Positions 25,489 to 35,190 of a stretch of DNA of 64,000 bases are shown here, piece by piece. Position 1 is the stretch's first letter, and the number at the start of each line of letters is the position of its first letter. The DNA is taken from positions 1 through 64,000 of the forward strand of contig CAYXVE010000003.1 in assembly GCA_964468435.1 (NCBI GenBank), given 5' to 3'. The translations under genes and the position numbers were made by a program. This stretch comes from JBCCTX01 sp964468435 (GTDB taxonomy: Bacteria > Bacteroidota > Bacteroidia > J057). Below the pieces are notes generated by a model. The model was not told the DNA's origin. It ran no database searches and saw nothing but the letters and a program-made list of their open reading frames with translations.

Positions 25489-27693
25489 CTACTCAATAAT
25501 ATACCACATAAAACCGTTAGGCGGAATATTCACTTCCAGTTTGATGGTATAGTCCCGATCCAGTTCATACGTATTAACCTCACCCGTGAATGAAGTTACT
25601 ACTGCCTGATCTGAAAGGCCCGTGTAATATAATGGAATCTCAATGTCCTGTTTGAAAGGTATTTCAGTAGGATTAAACACACATGCCATTCCTTTTTCCT
25701 TTCCTTTGGGATTGACATGGAGCCAGTAATCCGGCCTACGGCCGTCCGCTCTTCGAAGATGGATCATATCCCCTTCCAGCACTTCGCGATGCTGCTTATA
25801 CCAGTTTACCCACTGCTGGACCAGTACTTTGGTTTCTTCAGTATCATACAGACGCGGGCCTCTGTAGCATGCTTGAACGCCTCCAGCGAGATTGCTATAT
25901 AGCATTTGACTGTAATGAGTTTGATGTTCATTGAGGGGTTCGATCGTAGCAGCAGCTCCGCCGCCGTGATATTCGGTCAGTGGAACAAACATCCATCCCA
26001 TAGTGGGCGTCTTCTCCCAGGTACCATCATAAATGTTTTGACGGGTGTGAATCACCTGCTGTGCACGAGGTAGCGACCAGTTGACTTCACGGTATCCCAT
26101 CGCACATTTATTTGAGCCAGCCAGAAAGTAGTAATCTGGTACATTGAGATAAATACCCTGAGAACGGCACCATTTATAGAAATCTGTAATCTTTCTCCAT
26201 TGATTCCACCGGGAATCCTCATATCCTCGGTGGCCAGGATGACTAGAAGACATACACGCATCTCCAGGGTAATTCCCATCGTGTTCCAGCAATGAGAAAC
26301 CTGTTGTTTTGAAGAAATGATACAGCTTATCAAAATATATATTCCCCCATCTGCTTTCCAGACACGGAGAATTCCCAAAGGTAGGGGTTTCTTCCGGAGG
26401 CAAGACGACGTCATGATCTTTGCCGATGCTCCGGCTCGCCAACAATGAATAACCACCTATTTCCACTCCTTTACGCTGAGCATAAGCGGCATATTGCGTC
26501 ATCTTTTCTAAGTATTCCAGGCTGTCATTTTCCATATCAAATCCACTCCCAAAAGTAAGGATTACCATTTCGAACCCTACCTCTGCTGCCTGATCTATGG
26601 CTAGTTTGACAGATTCCCAGTCTGCAAATCTCACATGCATCATGAGCGGATTTTCCGTAACCCAAGGAGCAATGGTTCGATACATTTTTCGCACTGCCAG
26701 CCCATTTCGTTCCCGGTCATAACTGTCAAAAGGCAATACATAGGTTCTAAAAGTCTCGAAGGTATCACCTGGAGCAAGATATTGTCCCGGTCCAATCTGT
26801 GGGTGTACTTCCAAAAGGCAGGGTGTACGCTTCAGATAGCTCACCTGAGTATTGTACTCAGGATCTATCTTCCAATGAACACTAAACTGGGAGGCATTGG
26901 CTACCGTCCCTCCTCCCATAGCATAATCTGTTTCAACGTGAATATTAGGTGTAGGAAAATGGGCACCCTTATCCTCTACTCTACTAGTGTATTCAACAGC
27001 AGCAAGTATTTCACTTTTAAAATGGTCTATGCGAACGGTTTTAGAATCATTATTATGAATGGTTAGCCACTTGCACATCACGGGGGCGCCATCGTAGAGT
27101 TCGTAATGAACCGATACTATGATATCGCGATGAACTGCCGTATCAGGAAGCTCGTAATCCATTCTGAGGTAAGCTCCCCGGGGTGGCCAGGCTACATCTG
27201 TAGCAGCGTGGCGTACGCGCTTCCAATCCATATGGGATCTGGGCTCTCCCGTAGTGATCTTTGACAATTGAAAGGCTCTTGGGTCTGTGCTTAACGTATC
27301 GATCCAGCTAGGATCAAGATATGCATAATTGGGCTGTCCTAGCAAACCTCCGACGGGATAAGTGATCCCGTCCAGGACTACTTCAGCCTCTGGCTTAATC
27401 CCTCTAAGGAGAGACTCCTCGCCATATAGTTGATCAAATGCTATAGTCGCTGCATTAGGTATGATACGGAACACCCTACGGATCAGTCCATTGGACAATT
27501 CTATTTCTTGCTGATTTATCCGGTATACTTCCGCTTCAGCATTTGCATGATGTATGAGCCAATCCCCTGGTCTACTTTGCTCTGTAGCAAGATCTGAGCG
27601 GGAGTTTTCTGAAGTAAATTGAGATCTCTGACTCGCCACATGGATTGAAGATACAAGAAGTAAAGACAGAAGTATGCAACTAGTTATATTCAT
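25489..27693 (-). CDS. Secreted glycoside hydrolase-like protein (alpha-galactosidase/GH36-type superfamily)
   Basis: A 734-residue protein with a signal peptide (ILLSLLLVSSIHVASQ). Residues 50-330 form a beta-rich domain like the N-terminal supersandwich of GH36/GH-D enzymes. From about 350 a TIM-barrel-like pattern follows (ADWESVKLAIDQAAEVGFEMVILTFG; KGVEIGGYSLLAS; TGFSLLEHDGNYPGDACM; YLNVPDYYFLAGSNKCAMGY). The Asp in LEHDGNYPGD and that in NVPDYYF are candidate acid residues by position only. A C-terminal beta sandwich ends the protein. It likely acts on an external glycan in the periplasm. Substrate and catalytic pair are not proven. Confidence 0.62.
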   Translation of the reverse strand: MNITSCILLSLLLVSSIHVASQRSQFTSENSRSDLATEQSRPGDWLIHHANAEAEVYRINQQEIELSNGLIRRVFRIIPNAATIAFDQLYGEESLLRGIKPEAEVVLDGITYPVGGLLGQPNYAYLDPSWIDTLSTDPRAFQLSKITTGEPRSHMDWKRVRHAATDVAWPPRGAYLRMDYELPDTAVHRDIIVSVHYELYDGAPVMCKWLTIHNNDSKTVRIDHFKSEILAAVEYTSRVEDKGAHFPTPNIHVETDYAMGGGTVANASQFSVHWKIDPEYNTQVSYLKRTPCLLEVHPQIGPGQYLAPGDTFETFRTYVLPFDSYDRERNGLAVRKMYRTIAPWVTENPLMMHVRFADWESVKLAIDQAAEVGFEMVILTFGSGFDMENDSLEYLEKMTQYAAYAQRKGVEIGGYSLLASRSIGKDHDVVLPPEETPTFGNSPCLESRWGNIYFDKLYHFFKTTGFSLLEHDGNYPGDACMSSSHPGHRGYEDSRWNQWRKITDFYKWCRSQGIYLNVPDYYFLAGSNKCAMGYREVNWSLPRAQQVIHTRQNIYDGTWEKTPTMGWMFVPLTEYHGGGAAATIEPLNEHQTHYSQMLYSNLAGGVQACYRGPRLYDTEETKVLVQQWVNWYKQHREVLEGDMIHLRRADGRRPDYWLHVNPKGKEKGMACVFNPTEIPFKQDIEIPLYYTGLSDQAVVTSFTGEVNTYELDRDYTIKLEVNIPPNGFMWYIIE

Positions 27694-27770
27694 ATAGTGA
27701 AATTTTATAAACCTTGGACCATGTAGGGAAATTTACGTGACGCCGGATCATTTCCATCATGGACACAAGT

Positions 27771-27796
27771 TCTCATTTTATGGTCTCATTTTATGT
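27771..27796. repeat. 13-bp tandem direct repeat
   Basis: TCTCATTTTATGG (27771-27783) is followed at once by TCTCATTTTATGT (27784-27796), 12 of 13 bases alike. It lies in the divergent intergenic region between the hydrolase gene and the fasciclin gene and could be a regulator site or replication slippage. Confidence 0.5.
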
Positions 27797-27883
27797 ATCT
27801 CGCATTAATTATTTATTTTCACGAACAAAATATAACTAACCTCTTTGATACGTAGTTCTTTCGATACATATACATAAATAATT

Positions 27884-28492
27884 ATGAGAAGGTTATTCGC
27901 AATATATGCTTTAAGTGCTTTGATCTTTTCAGCATGCACGGGTAGTTCATCCTCAGAAAATGCGCTCATTTACAATGGCCCAGGACCCAAACCCTTACGA
28001 CCCTTACTTACAGAACAAGACCTGAAATGCGCGAAATTGGGAGATACAGAAAACATTGCAAAATCAGTATTTCAGGCTGCAATGCTCAAGGAAGACGCTC
28101 AGGAATATGCACGATTATTGAAGGAATTTGAAAAGCAAAATCCCCAATTAAGCCTAGATGAAAGATATCCTTATCATGTAGAGTTTTCTATGGTCATACC
28201 TTCCGATGATGCATTTAAGAAGTTTTATAACCTTAATCCAGAGATCGTGTTGAGGGGTGATTCATTGGAGCGCTTTGTAAAGCATCACATTTTAGTAGAT
28301 TTTTTTTCACTTTCCTCTGTTCTAGCGGGAAGCAGGCGTTCTACAACGCTGAATTACGAGAGCATGCCCATTAAGCTGGATGCAAATACCTGCATTTATT
28401 TTGGCGATCATGAAGCCTTGGTAACTATAGCTGACGACAGGTGTTCTAATGGATTTATACATACGATTGATCAGGTAATGGTTCCCTGGTAA
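27884..28492 (+). CDS. Fasciclin (FAS1) domain lipoprotein
   Basis: A 202-residue protein with a lipobox (SALIFSAC, Cys at about residue 18). The rest is one divergent FAS1 domain. FSMVIPSDDAFKKFY is the family's H1 region, LERFVKHHILVDFF the H-box, and NGFIHTIDQVMVPW the terminal H2 strand. FAS1 lipoproteins mediate adhesion or protein contacts at the outer membrane. The gene ends 6 bp from the convergent FG-GAP gene, so the two share their 3' region. Confidence 0.8.
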   Translation: MRRLFAIYALSALIFSACTGSSSSENALIYNGPGPKPLRPLLTEQDLKCAKLGDTENIAKSVFQAAMLKEDAQEYARLLKEFEKQNPQLSLDERYPYHVEFSMVIPSDDAFKKFYNLNPEIVLRGDSLERFVKHHILVDFFSLSSVLAGSRRSTTLNYESMPIKLDANTCIYFGDHEALVTIADDRCSNGFIHTIDQVMVPW

Positions 28493-28498
28493 AACAAA

Positions 28499-29992
28499 TC
28501 ATTCTTTATATTCTTCTACGTAAATGCCATCATAATTGCTCCCCATATATGCCCCCCACATTATGGTTTTCTGAGCTGGTATATGAGTAGATGTTCTATG
28601 AATGTTAAACCCTCCAAACGTGTAGGCCTTATTGGGGGTGGTCATGTTACAGTGTATAATATCCAGCCAGCCATCATGATCCAGATCGCCTATCCATGGC
28701 GTTGATGATACATTGGCTCCAATGACTGGTTCCTTGAGTATATGCTTCTTCCCCTGATAGAAATCATAGATCAACAAGGTATTGTGAACTGTTTGTTCTC
28801 CTGATTCATTGAACTTGTTGTAGTTGAGGCTCATCAGTCCATCTACATGTCCATCATTGTTAAAATCTGCCATGATAGGTGAGCTTGTTTGATAAAATCC
28901 AATGCTATCTTCCATCATGATTTGCCCATTAGACCCATTAATCAACAAGGGTTTGTTACTAATGAGTAATGGCCATATACCTACTGCATAGCTGGTAAAT
29001 ATATCTGGAATTTCATCACCATTCACATCTCCCACAGCCATGGAGGCATAAATTTCCGTATTGGGTCTGTTGACATACCACATGAGCGAATAATCCATCC
29101 CATTGAGCGCCAGTGTAGTTCCTGCAACAGCATTAGCAACAATATCTTTTATTCCATCCCGGTCTAAATCAACAAGCACCGGTGGAGAGATAAAGCCTTT
29201 TTCTTCACTGGAAGCGAGGATAACAGACTGGGACAGATCATCATTCATAATGCTCTCAAGTGTTGTAAGAAACAGATGGCCCCCGATTGTCTCTCCCCCT
29301 GTTCCATAAATAACTTCCAGCGTATCATCGCGATCAATATCATCTACTACGACTGACATATAGATTTCCTTTCCATCAGGCATTCTGGCTTTAGCCAGTT
29401 GTTTTCCAGAAAAACTGCTGATGACCATCAGATGTCCTGCAGCACGTTGGGAGTCATAAGCTTCGACCATTACATCACCACCATTTGAAATCAGGATATC
29501 TTGTAATCCATCATGGTCCTGATCGGGAATAAATTGAGGGTTATAGAAATTATAGAGTTGCTGACCACGGGAGGCAGCTGTATCATCTTCCTGAAAAAAC
29601 TCCCATATAAGTTCGCCATTGTGCCCATCTATGGCTTTCAAGACAGCAGATCTGCCACCAATAAAGATATCATCTATACTATCGCCCGTTATATCTAATA
29701 ATCCCGCAGAGCCAAATATCTGATCTCTTGCGTCAATCTTCCACATCATCTGACCATTTTTCCCATCCAACGCAAAAATCGCTGTATCACACCTGACAAA
29801 TTCCTGCCTGCCAGCTCCCATGATAAGATCCATGATACCATCCCCATTGAGATCTGTCACTCTGGGAGAAGAAAAAGTTCCCAAATCATCCAGGGTTACT
29901 GTCCAGGACTGCCCCTTCAAAGAGCATATCATCATACAAGGCAACACATACTTCAGGACACTCGTCAACATCAATCTAGTCATATTATTCAT
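28499..29992 (-). CDS. Secreted FG-GAP/VCBS repeat beta-propeller protein
   Basis: A 497-residue exported protein (signal peptide ending SLKGQ). It contains eight calcium-binding loops of the DxNxDGxxD type: DLNGDGIMD, DITGDSIDD, DQDHDGLQD, DIDRDDTLE, DLDRDGIKD, DVNGDEIPD, DFNNDGHVD and DLDHDGWLD. This fits an eight-bladed propeller. Blades also show PQQ/quinoprotein-like ALDGKNGQMMWKI and AIDGHNGELIWEF. There is no T9SS sorting domain, so the protein is probably periplasmic. The ligand is unknown; structural or binding roles are usual in the family. Confidence 0.8.
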   Translation of the reverse strand: MNNMTRLMLTSVLKYVLPCMMICSLKGQSWTVTLDDLGTFSSPRVTDLNGDGIMDLIMGAGRQEFVRCDTAIFALDGKNGQMMWKIDARDQIFGSAGLLDITGDSIDDIFIGGRSAVLKAIDGHNGELIWEFFQEDDTAASRGQQLYNFYNPQFIPDQDHDGLQDILISNGGDVMVEAYDSQRAAGHLMVISSFSGKQLAKARMPDGKEIYMSVVVDDIDRDDTLEVIYGTGGETIGGHLFLTTLESIMNDDLSQSVILASSEEKGFISPPVLVDLDRDGIKDIVANAVAGTTLALNGMDYSLMWYVNRPNTEIYASMAVGDVNGDEIPDIFTSYAVGIWPLLISNKPLLINGSNGQIMMEDSIGFYQTSSPIMADFNNDGHVDGLMSLNYNKFNESGEQTVHNTLLIYDFYQGKKHILKEPVIGANVSSTPWIGDLDHDGWLDIIHCNMTTPNKAYTFGGFNIHRTSTHIPAQKTIMWGAYMGSNYDGIYVEEYKE

Positions 29993-30011
29993 TCGCTTGA
30001 TTAATAGAAAA

Positions 30012-30040
30012 CTAATTTATCAGGTTGTTTCTAATTTATC
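30012..30040. repeat. 10-bp direct repeats upstream of the FG-GAP gene
   Basis: CTAATTTATC occurs at 30012-30021 and 30031-30040, 19 bp start to start (about two helical turns), 20-48 bp upstream of the FG-GAP start. The spacing suits side-by-side binding of an activator on one DNA face. Confidence 0.35.
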
Positions 30041-30226
30041 CCAATTAACAGCATTATTTTTTGTCAGACTTTACAATATAATTTAGCATTTTTGGATCGA
30101 TCACTTTGATTGCCAGATTAAATTTTTCTACTTTGATGCCTTGTGTTTTTAGAAATGAGAAAAAATACTGACGCTTTGTGTTAGTCAGACGTCTTTCTGT
30201 TTTATTGTACTACTTACTTGGGCAAT

Positions 30227-32011
30227 ATGAATCTTACTCCATTTGATTGGGCTATCATCATAGCCTTTTTTGTTGTATCGCTGATTGTGGGATTGTTGGT
30301 GTCGAGGAAAGCGGGTTCCAGTACTACAGAATATTTCTTATCGGGAAGAAATATGCCCTGGTGGCTGCTAGGGGTCTCTATGGTTGCAACTACATTTTCT
30401 TCAGATACACCCAATCTTGTCACAGGTTTGGTGAGGGAAAATGGTGTAGCAGGAAACTGGGGTTGGTGGGCATTTTTGCTGACGGGTATGCTAACAGTTT
30501 TCGTATATGCAAAATTGTGGAGGCGATCTGAATTGATGACAGATGTAGAATTTTACGAGTTGCGCTACTCGGGAAAAGCTGCTACCTTTTTGCGAGGGTT
30601 CAGGGCTCTGTATCTGGGATTGATTTTCAATGTAGTAGTAATGGGGGCTGTATCCTTGGCAGCGGTAAAATTTGGAGAAATCATCCTGGGGATTCCCGGC
30701 TGGCAGACATTACTGATTGCCGGGTCTATTACCTTGGCTTACAGTGTGCTTGGCGGGTTAAAAGCAGTGATCATTACAGACTTTGTTCAATTTGTCATGG
30801 CAATGATTGGTTCGGTATGGGCAGCCATCTATCTGGTAAATATGGATCAGGTAGGGGGACTCACTGAGATGATGCAACACCCTAATGTAATCCCCAAGCT
30901 TAATTTGCTACCAGATTTTACAGATCCAGCTGTCTGGGTGCCTATATTATTGGTTCCTTTAGCTGTACAATGGTGGGCATCTTACTATCCTGGTTCAGAA
31001 CCTGGAGGTGGCGGATACATTTCTCAGCGAATGTTTTCTGCCAAGGACGAACGGAATGCCATAGGTGCTACTTTATTCTTCAATGCCGCTCACTATGCCT
31101 TACGTCCATGGCCCTGGATACTCATCGCACTTGCTTCTTTGGTAGTATTTCCAGAACTTACTGATCTAAGAGATGCATTTCCCACCTTATCGGCAGATAA
31201 ACTCGGTCAGGATGTGGCGTATCCAGCTATGCTGAGCTTCCTGCCTCAAGGCTTGTTGGGACTAGTTGCAGCATCGCTGATCGCAGCTTTCATGTCTACT
31301 ATGTCTACCCAGCTCAATCTGGGCGCAGCATATCTGGTCAATGACTTTTATCACAGATTCCTCAGACCAGATTCTAGCGGCAGACATCTTGTCTGGATGG
31401 GAAGATTATTCAGTGTCCTCACAGCAGTTTTGGGACTTGGTCTGGGATTGCTACTTACTGACTCTACGCAGGCTTTTAACCTCCTATTGCTCCTGGGAGC
31501 GGGGACTGGATTGATCTACATTCTACGTTGGTTTTGGTGGCGTATCAATGCAGTAACCGAAATCGTAGCCATGGTGGCTTCATTAGTCATTGCTGGTTAT
31601 CTCACCTTTTTTCATGATAAGCTGGGCTTTTTACCGCTCAAGCCCCATGAAAAAATCGTTTTGGGAGCAATTCTAACTACTACAATCTGGATTATTGGAA
31701 CGTTCTTCACTCCCCCTGATGATGACGATACGCTGATCCGTTTTTATAGAAAAATCCGCCCGGGAGGACCTGGATGGAAACCCGTAATAGACCGCGCACA
31801 GGCAAAGGGAATCGATATTGAAGAAGCTCCTTCTCAGTTACCTTTAGAAATACTGTGTATGATTATTGGTTGTGTCACTGTGTATTCAGCTTTGTTTGCT
31901 ACAGGGCAATGGATATATGGACAATTAATCGAAGCATCGGGGCTGACAAGTCTTGCAGTAGGAGGTATATTTTTCCTGTTCAGGGTATGGAATAAACTGA
32001 AGACATTGTGA
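30227..32011 (+). CDS. Sodium:solute symporter (SSS family)
   Basis: A 594-residue inner-membrane protein with about 13-15 transmembrane segments. SSS marks include TEYFLSGRNMPWWLLGVSM at the end of TM1/TM2, TTFSSDTPNLVTG, the signature region LGGLKAVIITDFVQFVMA, and AASLIAAFMSTMSTQLNLGAAYLVNDFY. It would take up an organic solute (sugar, sugar acid or amino acid) with Na+. The substrate is not readable from sequence. ATG 30227 is preferred over the TTG three codons upstream. A C-terminal soluble stretch (residues 500-545) precedes two more helices. Monocistronic, upstream of mtaB. Confidence 0.88.
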   Translation: MNLTPFDWAIIIAFFVVSLIVGLLVSRKAGSSTTEYFLSGRNMPWWLLGVSMVATTFSSDTPNLVTGLVRENGVAGNWGWWAFLLTGMLTVFVYAKLWRRSELMTDVEFYELRYSGKAATFLRGFRALYLGLIFNVVVMGAVSLAAVKFGEIILGIPGWQTLLIAGSITLAYSVLGGLKAVIITDFVQFVMAMIGSVWAAIYLVNMDQVGGLTEMMQHPNVIPKLNLLPDFTDPAVWVPILLVPLAVQWWASYYPGSEPGGGGYISQRMFSAKDERNAIGATLFFNAAHYALRPWPWILIALASLVVFPELTDLRDAFPTLSADKLGQDVAYPAMLSFLPQGLLGLVAASLIAAFMSTMSTQLNLGAAYLVNDFYHRFLRPDSSGRHLVWMGRLFSVLTAVLGLGLGLLLTDSTQAFNLLLLLGAGTGLIYILRWFWWRINAVTEIVAMVASLVIAGYLTFFHDKLGFLPLKPHEKIVLGAILTTTIWIIGTFFTPPDDDDTLIRFYRKIRPGGPGWKPVIDRAQAKGIDIEEAPSQLPLEILCMIIGCVTVYSALFATGQWIYGQLIEASGLTSLAVGGIFFLFRVWNKLKTL

Positions 32012-32082
32012 TATTGAACTACAGACCCTTTCAAATTCGCATCATGATATGATAGATACGGGGGTCTTCTGCATTCGCTTAC

Positions 32083-32110
32083 TTGATTTCCCATAAAAAC
32101 TTTATCTTTG
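32083..32110 (+). promoter_or_regulatory. Predicted promoter of mtaB
   Basis: TTG (32083-32085), a 17-bp spacer and TATCTTTG (32103-32110) fit the Bacteroidota -33/-7 consensus exactly at the -7 box. The mtaB ATG follows 27 bp later. Confidence 0.65.
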
Positions 32111-32137
32111 TAGATGGGATAGTATATAGTACAAAGC

Positions 32138-33451
32138 ATGAAGAGTATAGCATTTCATACGTTGGGTTGCAAGCTGAATTTTGCAGAGACTTCTGCTATA
32201 GGCAGGCAGTTTATCGAGCAGGGATTTGAGAAAAAGGATTTTTCGGAAGCTGCTGATATATATGTGATCAATACTTGCTCCGTAACAGAACAGGCGAACA
32301 GAAAATGCCGTAATATCATACGCCAGGCGATGAAAAAAAATCCTGATGGATTTGTCATTGTTACAGGATGCTATGCACAACTCAAACCACAGGAAATCGC
32401 TGAGATACCCGGCGTAGATCTAGTGGTAGGTGCTGGGGATAAGTTCCGCATTTTGGAACTCATTGAAGATTTCCGCAAGTCCGGTAATCCCTGTGTCTAT
32501 AATAATGATATCAAATCAGTCAATGACTTTGTAGATGCATATTCTATTGGAGATCGTACGCGTACATTTTTGAAAATCCAGGATGGATGTGATTATAAGT
32601 GTAGTTTTTGTACGATTCCTCTGGCACGGGGAAAAAGCAGAAGCGATTCACTGACTCACATTTTAGAAAATGCGCGAACAATAGCTAAGGCAGGAATTCA
32701 GGAAATTATTCTCACAGGAGTAAATATTGGGGATTATGGCAAAGATCAGCCAGAAACTTTGGGGGATGTCATCCAGGCACTGGATGAGGTAGAAGGTATC
32801 CAACGGTTTCGCATATCCTCTATTGAGCCTAATCTACTGAATGATAGCATCATACATTTCGTGGGACAATCCCGTCGTTTTATGCCACATTTCCATCTAC
32901 CCTTACAGAGCGGCGACAATGAGATGCTAGCTCACATGCGGAGAAGGTACCGCCGTGAGCTTTACGCTGACAGAGTAGCTACTATTAAGTCGATTATGCC
33001 ACATGCGTGTATAGGAGTAGATGTGATTGTGGGTTTTCCTGGAGAAACAGACAAGCATTTCGAACATACCTACCGTTTTCTCAACGAGTTGGATATATCA
33101 TATCTGCATGTGTTTACTTATTCCGAGCGGGAAAACACACCCGCTGCATACATGGATGGAAAAACACCTCTGAAAGTACGTCATCAACGCAATCAGCGTC
33201 TGAGAAATCTGTCTGAGATGAAACGCAGATATTTCTATCAGCAGTACACTGGTTCAGAGCGGACTGTTTTATTCGAACAAGAACAAAAGGACGGGACAAT
33301 GTATGGCTTTACAGATAATTATATAAAGGTAGCTATACCCTTTGATCCCTCACTATCTAACCAGCTTAGACAAGTGTATCTCGAAAAAGTCAATGGTGAA
33401 GGTATGATGGAAGGGCAATGCATGAAGGAGTCTTTTAAGATATCATCTTAA
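32138..33451 (+). CDS. mtaB: tRNA t6A37 methylthiotransferase MtaB
   Basis: A 437-residue radical-SAM methylthiotransferase. The N-terminal UPF0004 domain has Cys11, Cys47 and Cys78 for one 4Fe-4S cluster. The radical-SAM CxxxCxxC motif is CDYKCSFC (Cys151, 155, 158). The C-terminal TRAM-like domain follows from about residue 370. The opening IAFHTLGCKLNFAETS is typical of MtaB rather than MiaB or RimO. It converts t6A37 to ms2t6A37 in ANN-decoding tRNAs. It has its own promoter and overlaps the convergent dinB-like gene by 4 bp. Confidence 0.93.
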   Translation: MKSIAFHTLGCKLNFAETSAIGRQFIEQGFEKKDFSEAADIYVINTCSVTEQANRKCRNIIRQAMKKNPDGFVIVTGCYAQLKPQEIAEIPGVDLVVGAGDKFRILELIEDFRKSGNPCVYNNDIKSVNDFVDAYSIGDRTRTFLKIQDGCDYKCSFCTIPLARGKSRSDSLTHILENARTIAKAGIQEIILTGVNIGDYGKDQPETLGDVIQALDEVEGIQRFRISSIEPNLLNDSIIHFVGQSRRFMPHFHLPLQSGDNEMLAHMRRRYRRELYADRVATIKSIMPHACIGVDVIVGFPGETDKHFEHTYRFLNELDISYLHVFTYSERENTPAAYMDGKTPLKVRHQRNQRLRNLSEMKRRYFYQQYTGSERTVLFEQEQKDGTMYGFTDNYIKVAIPFDPSLSNQLRQVYLEKVNGEGMMEGQCMKESFKISS

Positions 33452-34008
33452 GTAGGTTTTGAATACTGCGGATAGGCCTTTATACACTCCATCATTTGAA
33501 AAAGATGATGCTGGGTATGATAGATTGTAAAAAAAAGCATCTCACGTACTGCAATTCTCCCTAACAGAGGATGAGGAATTAGATAAGCGTTCAGCTCTTC
33601 TTCGCTCCATTTATCTATCCTGTCAATTAACCGCTGTGTTGCGGATTTCCATTCCCTGTAAAGTGCTTCTTTTTCCCGTGCATTTGTACCTTGCGGAGTA
33701 TAGCGAGCTGGTGCTTGAGCGTCCTGTTGCTTGAGCTTTTCCAGGTATTTTGATACCAGTGTATCATATTCATATACGTTCCTGGAAAGATTGCCAAATA
33801 CCCGGAAAGTAACCTTTGGTAATCGCATCGCAGAAGCCAGAGGTCTTGTACTCATAATAAGATGCTCAAGATTCTGAGCGGCAGACCATTTATTACCAGG
33901 TTGAAAAAAAAAGGCAGGATCAGGGGTAGAGCTACACAATAATGTTATCTCATCAAAAACATGATGCATTTCCCTTTTAATATCTTGAATGAGATAGAGG
34001 TTCTCCAT
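33448..34008 (-). CDS. DinB-like metal-dependent four-helix protein
   Basis: A 186-residue protein with the DinB/YfiT fold. The three metal-binding histidines typical of the family are suggested by QNLEHLIM (near residue 48) and YHTQHHLFQM (near residues 163-167). Family members include thiol transferases that use bacillithiol or mycothiol, but many have no known substrate. The 3' end overlaps mtaB by 4 bp on the other strand. Cytoplasmic. Confidence 0.8.
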   Translation of the reverse strand: MENLYLIQDIKREMHHVFDEITLLCSSTPDPAFFFQPGNKWSAAQNLEHLIMSTRPLASAMRLPKVTFRVFGNLSRNVYEYDTLVSKYLEKLKQQDAQAPARYTPQGTNAREKEALYREWKSATQRLIDRIDKWSEEELNAYLIPHPLLGRIAVREMLFFTIYHTQHHLFQMMECIKAYPQYSKPT

Positions 34009-34039
34009 GAAATGGCAGCTATTAGATCAACTATGGATT

Positions 34040-35152
34040 TTAATCAAAATATATGACATCACCAGTACGCGCACTTTCTTTTGCTGCATCCAGTATCTGT
34101 ATGACCATAATGTTATTGGTCAGCGAAGAGAGATCGAAGGCATCAGGCTTGATATCCTCTCTGATAACGGCTTTAAAATATTGAAATGGACCGTCATAGG
34201 GTGCTGTTAAGGAGGGTAATTCGTACTCATATTCAGGCTGATCTTCATCAAGCCTGAATCGCAGCATTTTGTTATTCAGAGCGAATACGTATCCTGTTTG
34301 TCCATATACTTCAATATCTTTGCGGTTAAAAGGCCAATTCCAGGAAGCCTGAATGATGACTTGTGAGCCTGGATAAGCCAATACGATAGTTGCTTCGTCA
34401 TCTACAAGCGGATAAATGCTAGGTTTGAGCTGCTGGGTTACAGCAAATACACTGACTGGGTCTTTCCCCTGCAATAACCAGGTAGCCAGATTTGCACCAT
34501 AACATCCAAAATCCATGATGGCACCTCCTCCATTGAGTTTGGGATCGGTCAACCAGGAAAGAAACTCTTTGCTTACTCCTATCTCCAGAGGCCCTTTATG
34601 ACCATCATGGACGACGATCTTTCTGATTTTACCGATTTCCTTGCTATTGTGGATCATATTGTAAGCCTGATAATGCGTCTGATACCATGTTGTTTCATAG
34701 TTAGTCAGCAAGTGGATGTCGTATATCCTGGCAAGTCTTGCCATTTCTTCGGCATGGTCCAGATTAATTGCAAGTGGCTTTTCCACCATGACATGAATTC
34801 CCAAAGGAGCACAGGCTCTCACCACTTCCAAATGTTCATATATGCTATTGAAAGCTACTACAGCCTCCGGCTGTGTTTCATACAACATTTCATCCATGGA
34901 TTCATAGACCTTTGCCGGATCAATACTGTATCGCTTTACATAACGCTCTACAAGCCTCCGGTCGGATTCGGAGATACCCACGATCTCAATCCCACTTATT
35001 GTATCCATTTGTCTCAATAATCCATGAACGTGATCATGAGACAACCCTACAATTCCCAATCGTAATGGAATGGAATCCGATGTGGCTTCCTGAGCAAAGG
35101 ACATATACCCTGTCAAACATAAAATTTTTAGGATGAAGAATCTGTACAGCAT
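34040..35152 (-). CDS. Exported Gfo/Idh/MocA family oxidoreductase
   Basis: A 370-residue protein. An N-terminal signal sequence (FILKILCLTGYMSFAQ) is followed by a Rossmann NAD(P)-binding domain (LRLGIVGLSHDHVHGLL) with the family's EKP motif at 124-126 (VMVEKPLAIN), then the C-terminal alpha/beta substrate domain (GGGAIMDFGCYGANLATWLL). Exported members of this family in Bacteroidota act on sugars or inositols in the periplasm with tightly bound cofactor. A promoter and an operator-like palindrome lie just upstream. The next upstream gene is a Na+ symporter on the same strand, 93 bp away. Confidence 0.85.
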   Translation of the reverse strand: MLYRFFILKILCLTGYMSFAQEATSDSIPLRLGIVGLSHDHVHGLLRQMDTISGIEIVGISESDRRLVERYVKRYSIDPAKVYESMDEMLYETQPEAVVAFNSIYEHLEVVRACAPLGIHVMVEKPLAINLDHAEEMARLARIYDIHLLTNYETTWYQTHYQAYNMIHNSKEIGKIRKIVVHDGHKGPLEIGVSKEFLSWLTDPKLNGGGAIMDFGCYGANLATWLLQGKDPVSVFAVTQQLKPSIYPLVDDEATIVLAYPGSQVIIQASWNWPFNRKDIEVYGQTGYVFALNNKMLRFRLDEDQPEYEYELPSLTAPYDGPFQYFKAVIREDIKPDAFDLSSLTNNIMVIQILDAAKESARTGDVIYFD

Positions 35153-35168
35153 ATGATATCTATTTCAA

Positions 35169-35185
35169 GTTAGATTTTATCTAAC
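35169..35185. promoter_or_regulatory. Operator-like palindrome before the Gfo/Idh/MocA gene
   Basis: GTTAGAT-TTT-ATCTAAC is a perfect 7-bp inverted repeat with a 3-bp centre. It sits between the predicted -7 box (35191-35198) and the ATG (35152), over the expected transcription start, where a repressor would block initiation. Confidence 0.5.
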
Positions 35186-35190
35186 ACATT

